DNA of 64,000 bases from Desulfarculaceae bacterium (GTDB lineage Bacteria > Desulfobacterota > Desulfarculia > Desulfarculales > Desulfarculaceae): contig JAHLKT010000007.1 of NCBI GenBank assembly GCA_020444545.1, forward strand, positions 77,001 to 141,000, in the 5' to 3' direction. The translations under genes were made by a program, and so were the position numbers. Shown piece by piece: positions 16,969 through 26,113 of the stretch. Position 1 is the stretch's first letter, and every line of letters starts with the position of its first letter. The notes beneath the pieces were generated by a model. It had not been told where the DNA came from. It searched no databases and worked only from the letters and a program-made list of their open reading frames with translations.

Positions 16969-18480
16969 ATGATCAAAAAAATCTTGCTCTCATTGCTGGC
17001 GTTGGTGTTGGCCCTGGCCCTGACCTGGGCTGTGTTGGGCTGGCTTAATGTGTCCGTGCCCGCCGGTTTCCTGCGCGCCATGGTGGAAGAGGACCTAAAC
17101 CAGGACCTGGCCCCCTACCGCATCGCCTTCAAGGGCCCCCTCACCATAACCCCCGCCTGGGGCCTGGACCTCCAGGCCGAGGACATCGAGCTGAGCGACC
17201 CCCGCGTGAGCGGCGGCCACGTGCTCACCCGGGTAAAGCGCCTGGACCTCTACCTGAAGCTGGGCCCATTGATCCACGGCGATGTGGACCTGGAGCGCAT
17301 CCGGGCCCACCAGCTCAGGCTGTCGGTGGCCCCCGGCGGCCGGGGGCTCACCTTCCCCCTGGTGGAGGGGCACATACTCATCAGCCAAAGGCGCTACCGC
17401 CTAAACGACATGCTCATCGAGCTGGGCGAGAGCCGCCTCACCGGCTCGGCCAGCCTCACCGACGGCAAGCCGCCCCGCCTGGAGGTGTTCCTGGATTCGC
17501 CCCGCACCGACCTGGAGGACGTGTACATGGTGGCCGGCCTGGGGCGGCCCACCGGGGCGGTGGCCGTGGCCCACTCCCGGGGCCAGCTCCTGGAAGGCAT
17601 CGACCGGGGGGTGCGCGCCGCTTTCGGGGCCATCGAGGGCAAGCTGGTGATCAAGGCGCGGGAGCTGCGCCTCCGGGGGGCCAACCTGGGCCGGGCCCAT
17701 GTGGAGCTGAAGCTGGAGGGCAATCGCCTCACCTTGGACCCGGTGCTCATCGAGATGCCCAAGGGCAGCATCCGGCTCAGCGACGAGGTGGTGATGCGCG
17801 GCTCGGACCTGGCCTCGGAGCTCAACCTGACGGTGCGCAACCTCAACTATGCCATGCTGGCCCGCCATGCCGGCGGCCCGGCGGCCAAGGGCGGCCGCCT
17901 CTCGCTGCGCATCTCGCTCTCAGCCGCCGCGCCCACCATGCGCCAGTTCATGGCCCACGCCGAGGGCCTGGTGCAGGTGGGCATCTGGCCCGACGACCTG
18001 CAAGAGGACGCCACCTCCCTGTGGGCGGCCAACCTGGTCTTTTCGCTCTTGCGCTCGTTGGTCATGAAGTACGAGTCCAAGGTCAACTGCGCCATCGCCG
18101 ACATGGTAATGCGCAAAGGGGTGCTCACCCAGCGCAAGCTGATCATCGACACCAGCAAGGTCCGGGTCAGCGGCGAGGCCAAGATAAACTTCGTCAACCG
18201 CACCGTCGACCTGGACCTGAGCCCCCGGGCCAAGACCCCCCAGTTCTTCAGCCTGGAGACGCCCATCAGGATTCAGGGCACCTTCGAGGACTTCTCGGCC
18301 GGGGTGGCCCCGGGCGGGCTGGTGGGCTCGGTGATCCAGTTCGCCACCAGCCCCATCTTCGCCCCGCTGCGGCGGCTGTTCGGCGACACCCTGCCCGAGG
18401 AGGGCAAGGACGTTTGCCTGACCCCCGAGACCTGGCCGCCCCCCATCGTCGAGCAGGGCCGGGGCGAGAGCAAGAAGTGA
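16969..18480 (+). CDS. AsmA-family protein
   Basis: This 503-residue protein begins with one membrane helix (MIKKILLSLLALVLALALTW) and then a long periplasmic region rich in beta strands. AsmA-like features include the membrane-proximal YRIAFKGPLTITPAWGLDLQAEDIELSDP segment (about 45-80), the repeated GxLxLRxxxL strands and a C-terminal RTVDLDLSPRAKTPQFF segment. AsmA-family proteins bridge inner and outer membranes and are thought to move phospholipids. The ATG at 16969 was preferred over one at 16912 because it begins the membrane helix and follows the previous stop codon. The terminal tail (LPEEGKDVCLTPE) is less conserved. No partner gene is adjacent except the cyclotransferase-like gene upstream. 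Confidence 0.8.
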   Translation: MIKKILLSLLALVLALALTWAVLGWLNVSVPAGFLRAMVEEDLNQDLAPYRIAFKGPLTITPAWGLDLQAEDIELSDPRVSGGHVLTRVKRLDLYLKLGPLIHGDVDLERIRAHQLRLSVAPGGRGLTFPLVEGHILISQRRYRLNDMLIELGESRLTGSASLTDGKPPRLEVFLDSPRTDLEDVYMVAGLGRPTGAVAVAHSRGQLLEGIDRGVRAAFGAIEGKLVIKARELRLRGANLGRAHVELKLEGNRLTLDPVLIEMPKGSIRLSDEVVMRGSDLASELNLTVRNLNYAMLARHAGGPAAKGGRLSLRISLSAAAPTMRQFMAHAEGLVQVGIWPDDLQEDATSLWAANLVFSLLRSLVMKYESKVNCAIADMVMRKGVLTQRKLIIDTSKVRVSGEAKINFVNRTVDLDLSPRAKTPQFFSLETPIRIQGTFEDFSAGVAPGGLVGSVIQFATSPIFAPLRRLFGDTLPEEGKDVCLTPETWPPPIVEQGRGESKK

Positions 18481-18614
18481 GGAATGAGCCGTCCCATGGA
18501 CCCGCGTAATTATTCGGGATGGAACTTGCTGACAATTCCTGAGATGTCAGCGCGGTTCGCCGTGCGCCTGCCCCGCCGCCGGGTCCCTTTCCCGCGGTGG
18601 ACCGAGTTGTTGCC

Positions 18615-19931
18615 ATGAAGCTGATATTCGACGTTCCCACCCTTTTCGCCGCCCACACCCTGGTGACCGCCTGCCTAGCCGGCGCCCTGACCTTCACCGC
18701 CCTGACCCAGAAGACCTACCCCGGCTTCAAGCAGTGGACCCTCAGCGCCCTGGCCCTGGCCCTGGCCTATTTGCTGCTCCTGGCCCGGGTGGCGATGCCC
18801 GAAGCGGTGTCGGTCCTGGCAGGCAACACCTGCCTGGCAGCCTGCGGGGCCCTGGCCTTCGCGGGCACCCGCCGCTTCTTGGGGCTGGGGCCCATGCCCC
18901 GCTACCAGCTCATCGTGCCACTGGTCACCATGGCGGGGCTGGTGTGGTTTTCTTTGGGACAAAACTGGTTCGCCATGCGGGCCCTGGCCATCAGCTTAGG
19001 GCTGGCGGCCCTGCTGCTGCCCACGGGCTGGTGGCTGTTCAGGTACGCCCCGCGCGGCCAGCGCCCGCTCTACGGCGGCACCGGGGTAATGCTCCTGTTG
19101 TTCTGCCTGGCCATGCTGGGGAGACTGGCCGACACCCTGCTGGGGGGGGCGGACCGCGGCATGTTCTCCAGCTCCCTGATCCAGGGGGGATACTTCCTTG
19201 TCGGCATCCCGTTACAGACCCTTTGGATGGTGGGGCTGTTGATCATCAACCAGACCCGCCTGAGCGAGGAGCTGAGCCTCTCCAGGGCGGAGCTGGCCAT
19301 CACCGCAGACAACCTGGAGCGCATCCTGGACTTTTTGCCCGACCCCACCTGGGTCATCGACCAAGAGGGGCGGGTGCTGTTCTGGAACCAAGCGGTGGAG
19401 GAGCTTAGCGGGGTGAAGGCCCGGGACATGCTGGGCAAGGGCGATTACGAGCACTCCCTACCTTTTTACGGCGAGCGGCGGCCCATCCTCATCGATCTGG
19501 TCTTGCGCCGCGACCCGGAGCGGGAGGCGGAATACGGCGACCTGGTGGAACGCGGGGGCGCGTTGGTCTCGGCCAAGACCTTCCACCCCGGCCTGGGGCC
19601 CGAGGGCACCTACCTGGCCGGCATCGCCGCCGTGCTCTATGACGAAAAGGGCAACCCCATCGGGGCCATCGAGACGGTGCGCGATACCAGCCGGTCGGAG
19701 CTGGACCGCCAGGAGCGCGAGGCGCTCATCGATCAGCTCCAGGAGGCCCTGGCCAACGTCAAGACCCTGAGCGGACTCATCCCCATCTGCTCCCACTGCA
19801 AGAGCATCCGCACCGACGAGGGCTATTGGGAAAAGGTGGAGGCCTTCATCAGCGCCCACTCCGGCGCGGAGTTCAGCCACGGCATCTGCCCGGAGTGCCG
19901 GGAAAAGTACTACAGCGACATCCTCAAATAA
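18615..19931 (+). CDS. Membrane PAS sensor with C-terminal CxxC/CxxC domain
   Basis: This is a 438-residue protein. The first 225 residues form about seven membrane helices (a 7TM-like sensory module). A short coiled linker leads to a PAS domain (about residues 233-355, with VIDQEGRVLFWNQAVEELSG and the PAC stretch AVLYDEKGNPIGAIETVRD). A second coiled helix then precedes a roughly 45-residue C-terminal domain beginning IPICSHCKSIR and ending GICPECREKYY, with two CxxC pairs. No kinase, GGDEF or HTH output domain is present. The same short Cys domain is familiar at the ends of PAS/GAF or receiver proteins in Desulfobacterota, but its function is not known to me. The ATG at 18615 is preferred; a GTG at 18597 is possible. 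Confidence 0.85.
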   Translation: MKLIFDVPTLFAAHTLVTACLAGALTFTALTQKTYPGFKQWTLSALALALAYLLLLARVAMPEAVSVLAGNTCLAACGALAFAGTRRFLGLGPMPRYQLIVPLVTMAGLVWFSLGQNWFAMRALAISLGLAALLLPTGWWLFRYAPRGQRPLYGGTGVMLLLFCLAMLGRLADTLLGGADRGMFSSSLIQGGYFLVGIPLQTLWMVGLLIINQTRLSEELSLSRAELAITADNLERILDFLPDPTWVIDQEGRVLFWNQAVEELSGVKARDMLGKGDYEHSLPFYGERRPILIDLVLRRDPEREAEYGDLVERGGALVSAKTFHPGLGPEGTYLAGIAAVLYDEKGNPIGAIETVRDTSRSELDRQEREALIDQLQEALANVKTLSGLIPICSHCKSIRTDEGYWEKVEAFISAHSGAEFSHGICPECREKYYSDILK

Positions 19932-19935
19932 TTAA

Positions 19936-19977
19936 CGGCCGGCCCCACGGGGTGCTGGCCCCGCGGCGTGCCGGCCG
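19936..19977. other. Hairpin between convergent genes
   Basis: CGGCCGGC (19936-19943) and GCCGGCCG (19970-19977) are perfect arms of a hairpin lying between the convergent PAS sensor and entericidin-like genes. There is no T-run on either strand, so it may not be an efficient intrinsic terminator. Confidence 0.45.
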
Positions 19978-19994
19978 CCTGGTCCGCTACGGGC

Positions 19995-20156
19995 CTAGTT
20001 GCTCTTCTTGCCGTCCTCGTATCCCTTTTGCAGATCCTTGGCGCCGTCTTGCACGCCCTTGACCGTGTCGCCGGCCACCTTGCCGGTGGTGTAGCAGCCG
20101 GTGGTCATGGCGGCCGAGAGCATGAGCAACAGCGCCAGCGCGATGGCTTTTTTCAT
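19995..20156 (-). CDS. Entericidin-like small lipoprotein
   Basis: This gene encodes only 53 residues. A Lys-Lys start and hydrophobic stretch (MKKAIALALLLMLSAAM) lead to the lipobox TTGC with Cys at residue 21. The mature part, CYTTGKVAGDTVKGVQDGAK followed by a charged tail, resembles entericidin A/B, which in enterobacteria are small membrane-anchored lipopeptides linked to stress and autolysis. AAGGGG lies seven bases before the ATG. It is convergent with the PAS sensor and appears monocistronic. The family match rests on size, lipobox and the CxTTxGxxxD pattern only. Confidence 0.75.
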   Translation of the reverse strand: MKKAIALALLLMLSAAMTTGCYTTGKVAGDTVKGVQDGAKDLQKGYEDGKKSN

Positions 20157-20396
20157 GATTGCCCCTTCAGGTGTGTCGGGTTGAGCTTGCCCGGAGCGGC
20201 CCCATGCCGCCCCCGCCCTAAATCAAACACAAAGCAGGCATCCTGGCAAGCCCCGCCGGGCACACCCCGCATCCCCCCTGGCCGTCCATCGCCAGGCGCG
20301 GCGGGCCAAGAGGGCAGGGAAGGGAAAAGGCGGCCCCCCGCCGCGAGCTGGTCTGTCCTTGTCACTTCGGCCTTAGTCCGCTCTTTTTCCGGGTGG

Positions 20397-20419
20397 CCCC
20401 GACGGCTCGCCTGTCGGGG
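20397..20419. repeat. REP-like hairpin, isolated copy
   Basis: CCCCGACGG and CCTGTCGGGG form a hairpin of the same CCCCGAC...GTCGGGG type as the REP units that flank the RAYT gene at 34383. It is followed by CTGCGTAGCG instead of the usual GGCAACAAGAT tail, so it is a diverged or partial copy. Confidence 0.5.
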
Positions 20420-20459
20420 CTGCGTAGCGCTGGCGGAGCAGCAAGAGGTTCGGTACTGA

Positions 20460-20648
20460 GCTACGATACAAGACCGCGCGCCGGTCCCGGCCTTCATGCC
20501 CCGCATCACCCCCATCCAAAAAAGCTGCCACCGGTTCGAGGCCAATCAGGCCAGGCTCCTCATGGGTGTAAGCGTCTACAATTTCCTCCGCCTATTCCGA
20601 TCCTTCTATCTCAAATTGGATGACAATCTTTGGGTGTCGAACGGTTGA
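20460..20648 (+). pseudogene. Probable C-terminal remnant of an IS1380-type transposase
   Basis: A short open stretch encodes SCHRFEANQARL followed by LLMGVSVYNFLRLFRSF and a stop. This resembles the conserved C-terminus of IS1380-family DDE transposases (a CHRF..N..RL..L..YN...LR pattern), but the catalytic part is absent. No terminal inverted repeats or target duplication could be found around it, so it is a decayed fragment. It marks the left edge of the AT-rich patch that follows. The family assignment is from memory of the motif. Confidence 0.5.
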
Positions 20649-20903
20649 CCAAATATCAAATGGTGAGTTATGCTCAAAATCGGTCGATTTGCATGTATTG
20701 TGACCCGGAAGCATTAGAACCAGTCGATTTTCATCAGAGTTAAAGTCCTGGCACTGGTTTCAAACCGTGATAACGGTAAGAATGGCCGGTCGGTGGATTT
20801 ATAATGAGTGTGCGGGGGACAATTCAGGATAAATATTTTATTGTCCGCGATGCAGGCAATAAAATCACGAGTTCAATTCTCAAGCCATAAAAAGGATAGA
20901 AAA

Positions 20904-21752
20904 ATGAAATTAGCGAAATTATTTTTGTTTGCACTCGTAGTAGCTGTGACTCTTCTTCCCTCATTTGTTTTAGCAGAAACTAAGGGAGTTAAAATTCTTG
21001 CTGTAAATGCTTCACGCGCCGACTCAAAGATGGCTCTTGGGACCCTTGTCAAAGATGGATACTCAGGTCTTTTAGTCCATGAAGGCCCAAATGGTTGGGT
21101 CGAGTGGAAAGTAAATCTTCAAGGGGGACAATATTATATTAACGTCAATTTTGCAGCTGGAAGTTCTCGACCACTCAAATTAAAAATCAATGGTATAGAT
21201 CAAGGACGCATACTCTCTGAATCAACAGGCGGCTGGAAAAGTAACAGTCTCAAATGGGTAAAGAATGGTCCTTATACTTTTAAGCAAGGCCTTAATGTCA
21301 TAAGAATGGAATCTACTGGACTTTTCCCTCATTTAAAAATGCTTTCATTTACCCGAATGGCCCAACATAGAGCGGTAGTTAAAATTCTTGCTATAAATGC
21401 TTCTAGGGCTGATTCCAAAATGGCTTTGGGAACTCTTGTCAAAGATGGATACTCAGGTCTTTTAGTCCATGAAGGCCCCAATGGTTGGGTCGAATGGAAA
21501 ATAAATCTTCAAGGGGGACAATATTATATTAACGTCAATTTTGCAGCCGGAAGCTCTCGCCCACTAAAATTAATAATCAATGGTGTCGATCAGGGACGCA
21601 TACTGTCTGAATCAACAGGCGGCTGGAAAAGTGACAGTCTCAAATGGGTGAAGTATGGCCCTTATGCTTTTAAGCGTGGTCTTAATGTCATAAGAATGGA
21701 ATCTAAGGGACTTTTCCCTCATTTAAAGATGCTTTCGTTCTCACCGAAGTAA
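20904..21752 (+). CDS. Secreted protein with two near-identical carbohydrate-binding-like repeats
   Basis: This 282-residue protein has a signal peptide (hydrophobic residues 5-20, cleavage likely after VLA near residue 24). Two copies of a module of about 125 residues follow. Each begins VKILAxNASRADSKMALGTL, passes through GWVEWKxNLQGGQYYINVNF and SSRPLKLxINGxDQGRILSE, and ends with GLNVIRMES. Such a jelly-roll pattern is typical of CBM6/CBM35-like carbohydrate-binding modules. No catalytic domain is present. The two copies are nearly identical in DNA, indicating recent duplication. The gene is AT-rich (strikingly unlike its neighbours) and lies beside a transposase remnant, pointing to horizontal transfer. 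AAGGATAG precedes the ATG at 20904. Confidence 0.85.
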   Translation: MKLAKLFLFALVVAVTLLPSFVLAETKGVKILAVNASRADSKMALGTLVKDGYSGLLVHEGPNGWVEWKVNLQGGQYYINVNFAAGSSRPLKLKINGIDQGRILSESTGGWKSNSLKWVKNGPYTFKQGLNVIRMESTGLFPHLKMLSFTRMAQHRAVVKILAINASRADSKMALGTLVKDGYSGLLVHEGPNGWVEWKINLQGGQYYINVNFAAGSSRPLKLIINGVDQGRILSESTGGWKSDSLKWVKYGPYAFKRGLNVIRMESKGLFPHLKMLSFSPK

Positions 21753-22365
21753 TTAATACTCTATTACCCTTATGTCGTCATAGCGTTTGGGACAAGATTC
21801 GGTTTTTGCTAACGGACACATTCCCTGTAGACCTCGGGCCTGATCACCTCTCCGTTTAGGGGCCGCAGCCCCAGATTATGGCGCTTGCTGCGCCGCATGG
21901 TTTGCTCTTTGACCAGATTCCTGGCCGTCACGATTTCTCTGGCCCGGCCGTGGCAATCTTCCATTTCCTTTGCCATGCCTGCGGAACGGCCCCGGCCAAG
22001 TCTAGCCAACAGTGTAGGTTGGGCAGAGCGAAGCGAAACCCAACAAATCCAACTCCCCCTCTCTTTTCCCCCACCACCCCCCGCCGGGGGGAAAGCGAAG
22101 ATCACCACGTCGCATCTTTTCCAAGATGCTCCTCGTGATGACGGCTATGGCTGGGTTGAGATCAAGAGCCGCGTGGGGCGGGACTTCACTTTCCAGCAAC
22201 AGCCGTCATTGCGAGGCGCGGCGGGTCAAGAGGGTTGGGAATGAAAAAGGCAGCTCCCCCACCGCGCCGTGGCAATCTTCCCTGGTTTCGTCATAGGCCC
22301 GGAACGGAACCGACTGCAATTGAATTGTTGGGTTATGGGGCTGTCGCCCCTAACCCAACCTAACA
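21753..22365. other. Intergenic repeat-rich region
   Basis: About 600 bases hold several repeat fragments. These include a GGTTGGGCAGAGCGAAGCGA / AACCCAAC segment (22018-22050, echoed near 39920), CCACCACCCCCCGCCGGGG (22069-22088) from the composite repeat, and two copies of GCCGTGGCAATCTTCC (near 21946 and 22265). A frame of 56 codons on the minus strand (21809-21979) has no ribosome binding site and begins inside repeat DNA, so I do not call it a gene. Confidence 0.5.
22327..22359 (-). terminator. Hairpin after the HEAT-like protein gene
   Basis: GTTGGGTTA (22327-22335) plus GGGGC and GCCCC plus TAACCCAAC (22351-22359) form an almost perfect hairpin with one bulged base. It lies directly after the stop of the minus-strand gene at 22366 and may end its transcript, although only short T-runs follow. 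Confidence 0.55.
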
Positions 22366-22866
22366 CTACTCAGGCAAATGCTTTTTTAGGTCAGCTAAGA
22401 TTTCTTCCAGTTTTTCCCGACGGTGTTTTTCTTCCCAGCGAAGACCCATAATGTCCAATAAACAGTCTTTATCTTTTGCCCAGACATTTGTCTCACGCGC
22501 ATCAAGCAAATACATTCCAAAAATTCGTTCCCATTCATCCTGGTCTAAATGCTTACTGAGCAATTCTGCCGCAGCAATTCTTACGGCACGTTCGTCAGAT
22601 TTCATTTTTTCTTTAAGCATTGATACGATATCAATGTCGTCGGAGATGGCAGACTCAAGAGTCCTGATGGCCTCTGCCTTTAGTTCGTCCGGGTATTGTT
22701 CACTAATTGGTGCAGCTATATAAAAAATGGTTTCAAGCACTCTCGCGTCGTCGAGATGTTCGCCTAGAAGGCGGATTGCTTTTTTCCTAACCTCCAAATC
22801 AGATGCTTCGTCCTTTATGATGCTTTCAAATGCCTTCCCTAGCATATTTAATATTTGGTAGCTCAT
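22366..22866 (-). CDS. Helical (HEAT-like) protein of unknown function
   Basis: This 166-residue acidic protein is almost entirely helical. Pairs of helices such as DLEVRKKAIRLLGEHLDD, DELKAEAIRTLESAISDD and DERAVRIAAAELLSKHLD look like three or four HEAT-type repeats. The tail (EEKHRREKLEEILADLKKHL) is a charged helix. It has no signal peptide, membrane helix or enzyme motif, so a protein-binding scaffold is the best guess. Its GC content is visibly lower than that of clpB next to it, which fits the accessory patch to its left. GAGGGGG lies before the ATG. Confidence 0.7.
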   Translation of the reverse strand: MSYQILNMLGKAFESIIKDEASDLEVRKKAIRLLGEHLDDARVLETIFYIAAPISEQYPDELKAEAIRTLESAISDDIDIVSMLKEKMKSDERAVRIAAAELLSKHLDQDEWERIFGMYLLDARETNVWAKDKDCLLDIMGLRWEEKHRREKLEEILADLKKHLPE

Positions 22867-22930
22867 ACGTCCCCCTCTCTCGTCAAAGGATTTGTTGGCT
22901 AGGTGCTGTTGGCAACAGCCTAGTGTTTAC

Positions 22931-22961
22931 ACCGCCCGGCCCCTCGCGGAGCCGGGCGGCT
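22931..22961. terminator. Hairpin downstream of clpB
   Basis: CCGCCCGGC and GCCGGGCGG form a strong nine-pair stem about 30 bases beyond the clpB stop. The T-run (CTTGTCTTTT) is on the plus strand rather than the clpB strand, so its use as a clpB terminator is uncertain. A second small hairpin (CTAGGTGCTGTT / AACAGCCTAG) lies at 22899-22924. Confidence 0.45.
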
Positions 22962-22992
22962 TGTCTTTTAGCCTATCGCTGTCTCTAGACCC

Positions 22993-25569
22993 TTACCTCT
23001 TATCAAACACCACCTTGTCGCCCTCGACATCGGCCACGATGGTGTCGCCGTCGCCGAAGCTGCCGTCGAGCATCTTCACGGCCAGCGGGTCCATGACCTG
23101 GCTCTGGATGGCCCGCTTCAGCGGCCGCGCGCCGAACACCGGGTCGAAGCCCACCTCGGCCAGATGCCCCTGGGCCGCGTCCGTAATCTCCAGGCTGATG
23201 CCCCGCTGGGTCAAGAGCTTGTTGATGCGCTGGGCCTGGATGCCCACGATGCTCTTGATCTGCTCCAGGGTCAGCGCGTGGAAGATCACCACGTTGTCCA
23301 CCCGGTTGAGGAACTCGGGCTTGAAGGCCGAGCGCAACGCGCCCATCACCGCCTCTTCCATCTGCTCGCGCTGGCTATCGCCGCTCAGGTCCTGGATGTA
23401 CTGCGAGCCGATGTTGGAGGTCATGATGATGATGCTGTTGGTGAAGTCCACCGTGCGCCCCTGCCCGTCGGTCAGGCGGCCGTCGTCCAGGATTTGCAGC
23501 AGCGCGTTGAACACGTCGGGGTGGGCCTTCTCGATCTCGTCGAAGAGCACCACGCTGTAGGGCCGGCGGCGCACCGCCTCGGTGAGGTAGCCGCCCTCTT
23601 CATAACCCACGTAGCCCGGAGGCGCCCCGATCAGGCGGCTCACCGCGTGCTTTTCCATGAACTCGCTCATGTCCAGGCGCACCATGGCCTGCTCGTCGTC
23701 GAACAGGAACTCGGCCAACGCCCGGGCCAGCTCGGTCTTGCCCACTCCGGTGGGGCCCATGAAGATGAAGCTGCCGATGGGCCGGTTGGGGTCTTGCAGG
23801 CCCGAGCGGCTGCGGCGCACCGCGTTGGATACCGCCACGATGGCCTCGGTCTGGCCCACCACCCGCTGGGCGATGCGGTCTTCCATGCTCAGTAGCTTCT
23901 CGCGCTCGCCCTCCAAGAGCTTGCTCACCGGGATGTTGGTCCAGCGGGCCACCACCTCGGCCACGTCCTCGGCGTCGACCTCCTCCTTGACCATGGCGCC
24001 CTCGCCCTCCAGGGCCTCCTGGCGCTCGGTGAGCATTTCCTCCATCTGCGGAAGCTGGCCGTAGCGGATCTCGGCCACCCGGTTCAGGTCGCCGGCGCGC
24101 TCTGCCCGGGCCATCTCGGCGGTCAGCTCGTCGATCTGCTCCTTGGCCTTGCGCACGCCCTCGATGCGGTCCTTGTCCGCCTGCCACTGGGTGCGCAGGC
24201 CGTCGCGCTCGGCCGAGAGGTCGGATATCTCGCTCTTGACCGCCTCCAGACGGCGCTTGCTGGCGTCGTCCTTTTCCTTCTTGAGCGCCTCGGCCTCCAC
24301 GCTCAGCTGGACGAGCCGCCGCTCCAGCACGTCCAGCTCCTCGGGCAGGGAGTCGATGTCAATGCGCAGCTTACTGGCCGACTCGTCGATCAGGTCGATG
24401 GCCTTGTCCGGCAAGAAGCGGTCGGTGATGTAGCGGTCGCTCAGGGTGGCGGCGGCCACGATGGCGCTGTCCTTGATGCGCACCCCGTGGTGAACCTCGT
24501 ACTTCTCCTTGAGCCCGCGCAAGATGGCGATGGTGTCCTCCACGCTGGGCTCGCCCACCTGCACCGGAGCAAAGCGCCGCTCCAGGGCCGCGTCCTTCTC
24601 GATGTTCTGGCGATACTCCTTGATAGTGGTGGCGCCCACGCAGCGGAGCTCGCCGCGGGCCAGGGCGGGCTTGAGCATGTTGCCCGCGTCCATGGCGCCC
24701 TCGGCCTTGCCCGCGCCCACCAGGGTGTGCATCTCGTCGATGAACAGGATGATGGTCCCGGCCGCTTCCTCCACGGCCTTTAGCACCGCCTTGAGCCGGT
24801 CCTCGAACTCGCCGCGATACTTGGCCCCGGCGATGAGGGAGCCCATGTCCAGGCTCACGATCTTCTTGTCCTTGAGCCCCTCGGGCACGTCGCCGGCCAC
24901 GATGCGCTGGGCCAGGCCCTCCACGATGGCGGTCTTGCCCACGCCGGGCTCGCCGATCAAGACCGGGTTGTTCTTGGTGCGGCGGCTCAGTATCTGGATG
25001 ATGCGGCGCACCTCCTCGTCGCGGCCGATCACCGGGTCCAGCTTGCCCTTGGCGGCCAGCTCGGTCAGGTCGCGCGAGAAGCGCTTGAGGGCCTCGTACT
25101 TGTCCTCGGGGTTCTGGTCGGTGACGCTCTGGGTGCCCCGGATGTCCTTGAGCACGCTCATGATGCCGTCAACCGTCACCCCTTGGCCGCGCAGGATGTT
25201 GCCCGCCGGCGCGTCGCACTCGGCCAGGGCGATGAGCAGATGCTCCACCGAGACATACTCGTCGTGCATGTTCTCGGCGATCTCCTGGGCCTTGTTGAGC
25301 ACCTGGGTGGAGGCGGCCGAAAGGTGGGCCTGGGCCGTGGCCCCGGAGGCCTGGGGCAGCTTGTTTATGGCCTCGGTCACCTCGGCCAAAATGGCGTTGG
25401 CATTGGCCCCCACCTTGCCCAAGACCGGGCGGGCGATCTCCTCGGAGACCTCCAGCAGCGTGGCCAGCAGGTGCACCGGCTCGATCTGGGGGTTGCCCCG
25501 CTTGTCGGCGAGGGCCATGGCCCCTTGCAGGATTTCCTGGCTTTTCAACGTGAACTTATCGAATCGCAT
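22993..25569 (-). CDS. clpB: ATP-dependent disaggregase ClpB
   Basis: This 858-residue Hsp100 protein rescues aggregated proteins with DnaK. The N-terminal Clp-N domain covers about residues 1-145. The first AAA+ domain has Walker A GEPGVGKT and Walker [16 protein letters not shown]. The coiled-coil middle domain (about 410-520) distinguishes ClpB from ClpA/ClpC, and the second AAA+ domain has [17 protein letters not shown] and [15 protein letters not shown]. Length and domain order are normal for the family. The ATG is preceded by GAGG at a spacing of nine. It is monocistronic, with a plausible promoter at 25618-25645. No co-transcribed heat-shock gene is seen. Confidence 0.98.
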   Translation of the reverse strand: MRFDKFTLKSQEILQGAMALADKRGNPQIEPVHLLATLLEVSEEIARPVLGKVGANANAILAEVTEAINKLPQASGATAQAHLSAASTQVLNKAQEIAENMHDEYVSVEHLLIALAECDAPAGNILRGQGVTVDGIMSVLKDIRGTQSVTDQNPEDKYEALKRFSRDLTELAAKGKLDPVIGRDEEVRRIIQILSRRTKNNPVLIGEPGVGKTAIVEGLAQRIVAGDVPEGLKDKKIVSLDMGSLIAGAKYRGEFEDRLKAVLKAVEEAAGTIILFIDEMHTLVGAGKAEGAMDAGNMLKPALARGELRCVGATTIKEYRQNIEKDAALERRFAPVQVGEPSVEDTIAILRGLKEKYEVHHGVRIKDSAIVAAATLSDRYITDRFLPDKAIDLIDESASKLRIDIDSLPEELDVLERRLVQLSVEAEALKKEKDDASKRRLEAVKSEISDLSAERDGLRTQWQADKDRIEGVRKAKEQIDELTAEMARAERAGDLNRVAEIRYGQLPQMEEMLTERQEALEGEGAMVKEEVDAEDVAEVVARWTNIPVSKLLEGEREKLLSMEDRIAQRVVGQTEAIVAVSNAVRRSRSGLQDPNRPIGSFIFMGPTGVGKTELARALAEFLFDDEQAMVRLDMSEFMEKHAVSRLIGAPPGYVGYEEGGYLTEAVRRRPYSVVLFDEIEKAHPDVFNALLQILDDGRLTDGQGRTVDFTNSIIIMTSNIGSQYIQDLSGDSQREQMEEAVMGALRSAFKPEFLNRVDNVVIFHALTLEQIKSIVGIQAQRINKLLTQRGISLEITDAAQGHLAEVGFDPVFGARPLKRAIQSQVMDPLAVKMLDGSFGDGDTIVADVEGDKVVFDKR

Positions 25570-25617
25570 ATATCTTAAACCTCGACTTAAAGGAGTAATT
25601 TCGTAAATACCTACACT

Positions 25618-25645
25618 AACGTAAGCATTCCCAAGGCCATGTCAA
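25618..25645 (-). promoter_or_regulatory. Possible clpB promoter
   Basis: On the minus strand a perfect TTGACA (plus-strand 25640-25645) is followed after 16 bases by TACGTT (25618-25623), about 50 bases upstream of the clpB start. The -35 is strong and the -10 weak. I saw no CIRCE element and no good sigma-32 consensus. Confidence 0.5.
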
Positions 25646-26113
25646 CCCCCCGGCCAGCCTTACGATTAACAAAATTTGATTTTTTCCGAGGCAGGCCGGG
25701 GAGAGGCCCCGCTCCCCCCCTAAAAATTGCGAGGGAGGGGAGAGGGGTGGGGCATGAAAGGATTTATGAGAAACCGGAGAAAAAAACGACAGCAACACGG
25801 ACAAAAGATTTAGAGGAAATACGGCAATCAGAATGTGGTGTTGAAAATTGAAACAGAGTTTGGCGCAATCTATAAAATAAAAACAGCACCGTTAAAGGTA
25901 AAGTCAAGAAAATTTGTTGACATTTTTAATTCGGGACTATAAATATCAATCAACCAAAGTGGGTGTATATTATTTTGAGGTGGGGGCCTCTACAGCTGGC
26001 AAGCGACACAAACCAAACAACAAAAGCTGTATAACAGACCTAACAAGCCTGTAGCCTGCCTTATCAAACGACAATAAACGCCCGATTATGTCGTCAAACT
26101 GAGGCGTTGCCGT
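25646..26113. other. Left margin of the AT-rich island
   Basis: This stretch begins with a GC-rich, purine-rich repeat-like segment (25685-25755, with GCGAGGGAGGGGAGAGGGG) and switches near 25790 to strongly AT-rich DNA that continues to 28240. It contains the promoter-like pair described at 25917. No open frame with a ribosome binding site was found. Confidence 0.5.
25917..25943 (+). promoter_or_regulatory. Promoter-like sequence upstream of the AT-rich two-gene cassette
   Basis: TTGACA (25917-25922) is separated by 15 bases from TATAAA (25938-25943). It lies 170 bases upstream of the first gene of the cassette and reads in the right direction. AT-rich DNA yields such matches by chance, so support is moderate. 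Confidence 0.45.

Larger units (their letters stand above)
20157..20903. other. Intergenic accessory region with repeat and transposase debris
   Basis: This stretch of about 750 bases contains a segment similar to the composite repeat (20270-20360), a REP-like hairpin (20397-20419), the tail of a transposase gene (20460-20648) and an AT-rich promoter-like zone (20650-20900) leading into the duplicated secreted protein gene. Apart from these I see no intact gene. Confidence 0.5.

Noticed and set aside
20808-20903. Longer N-terminus for the duplicated binding protein (in-frame start at 20808)
   Set aside because: The signal peptide begins at the ATG at 20904, which also has AAGGA at the right distance.
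21809-21979. 56-codon minus-strand frame starting MAKEMEDCHG
   Set aside because: It starts inside a dispersed repeat (GTGGCAATCTTCC), has no ribosome binding site and matches no family; it may be debris.
25570-25660. CIRCE or sigma-32 control of clpB
   Set aside because: No TTAGCACTC-type inverted repeat and no CCCCAT -10 at a proper distance were found; only an ordinary TTGACA promoter fits.
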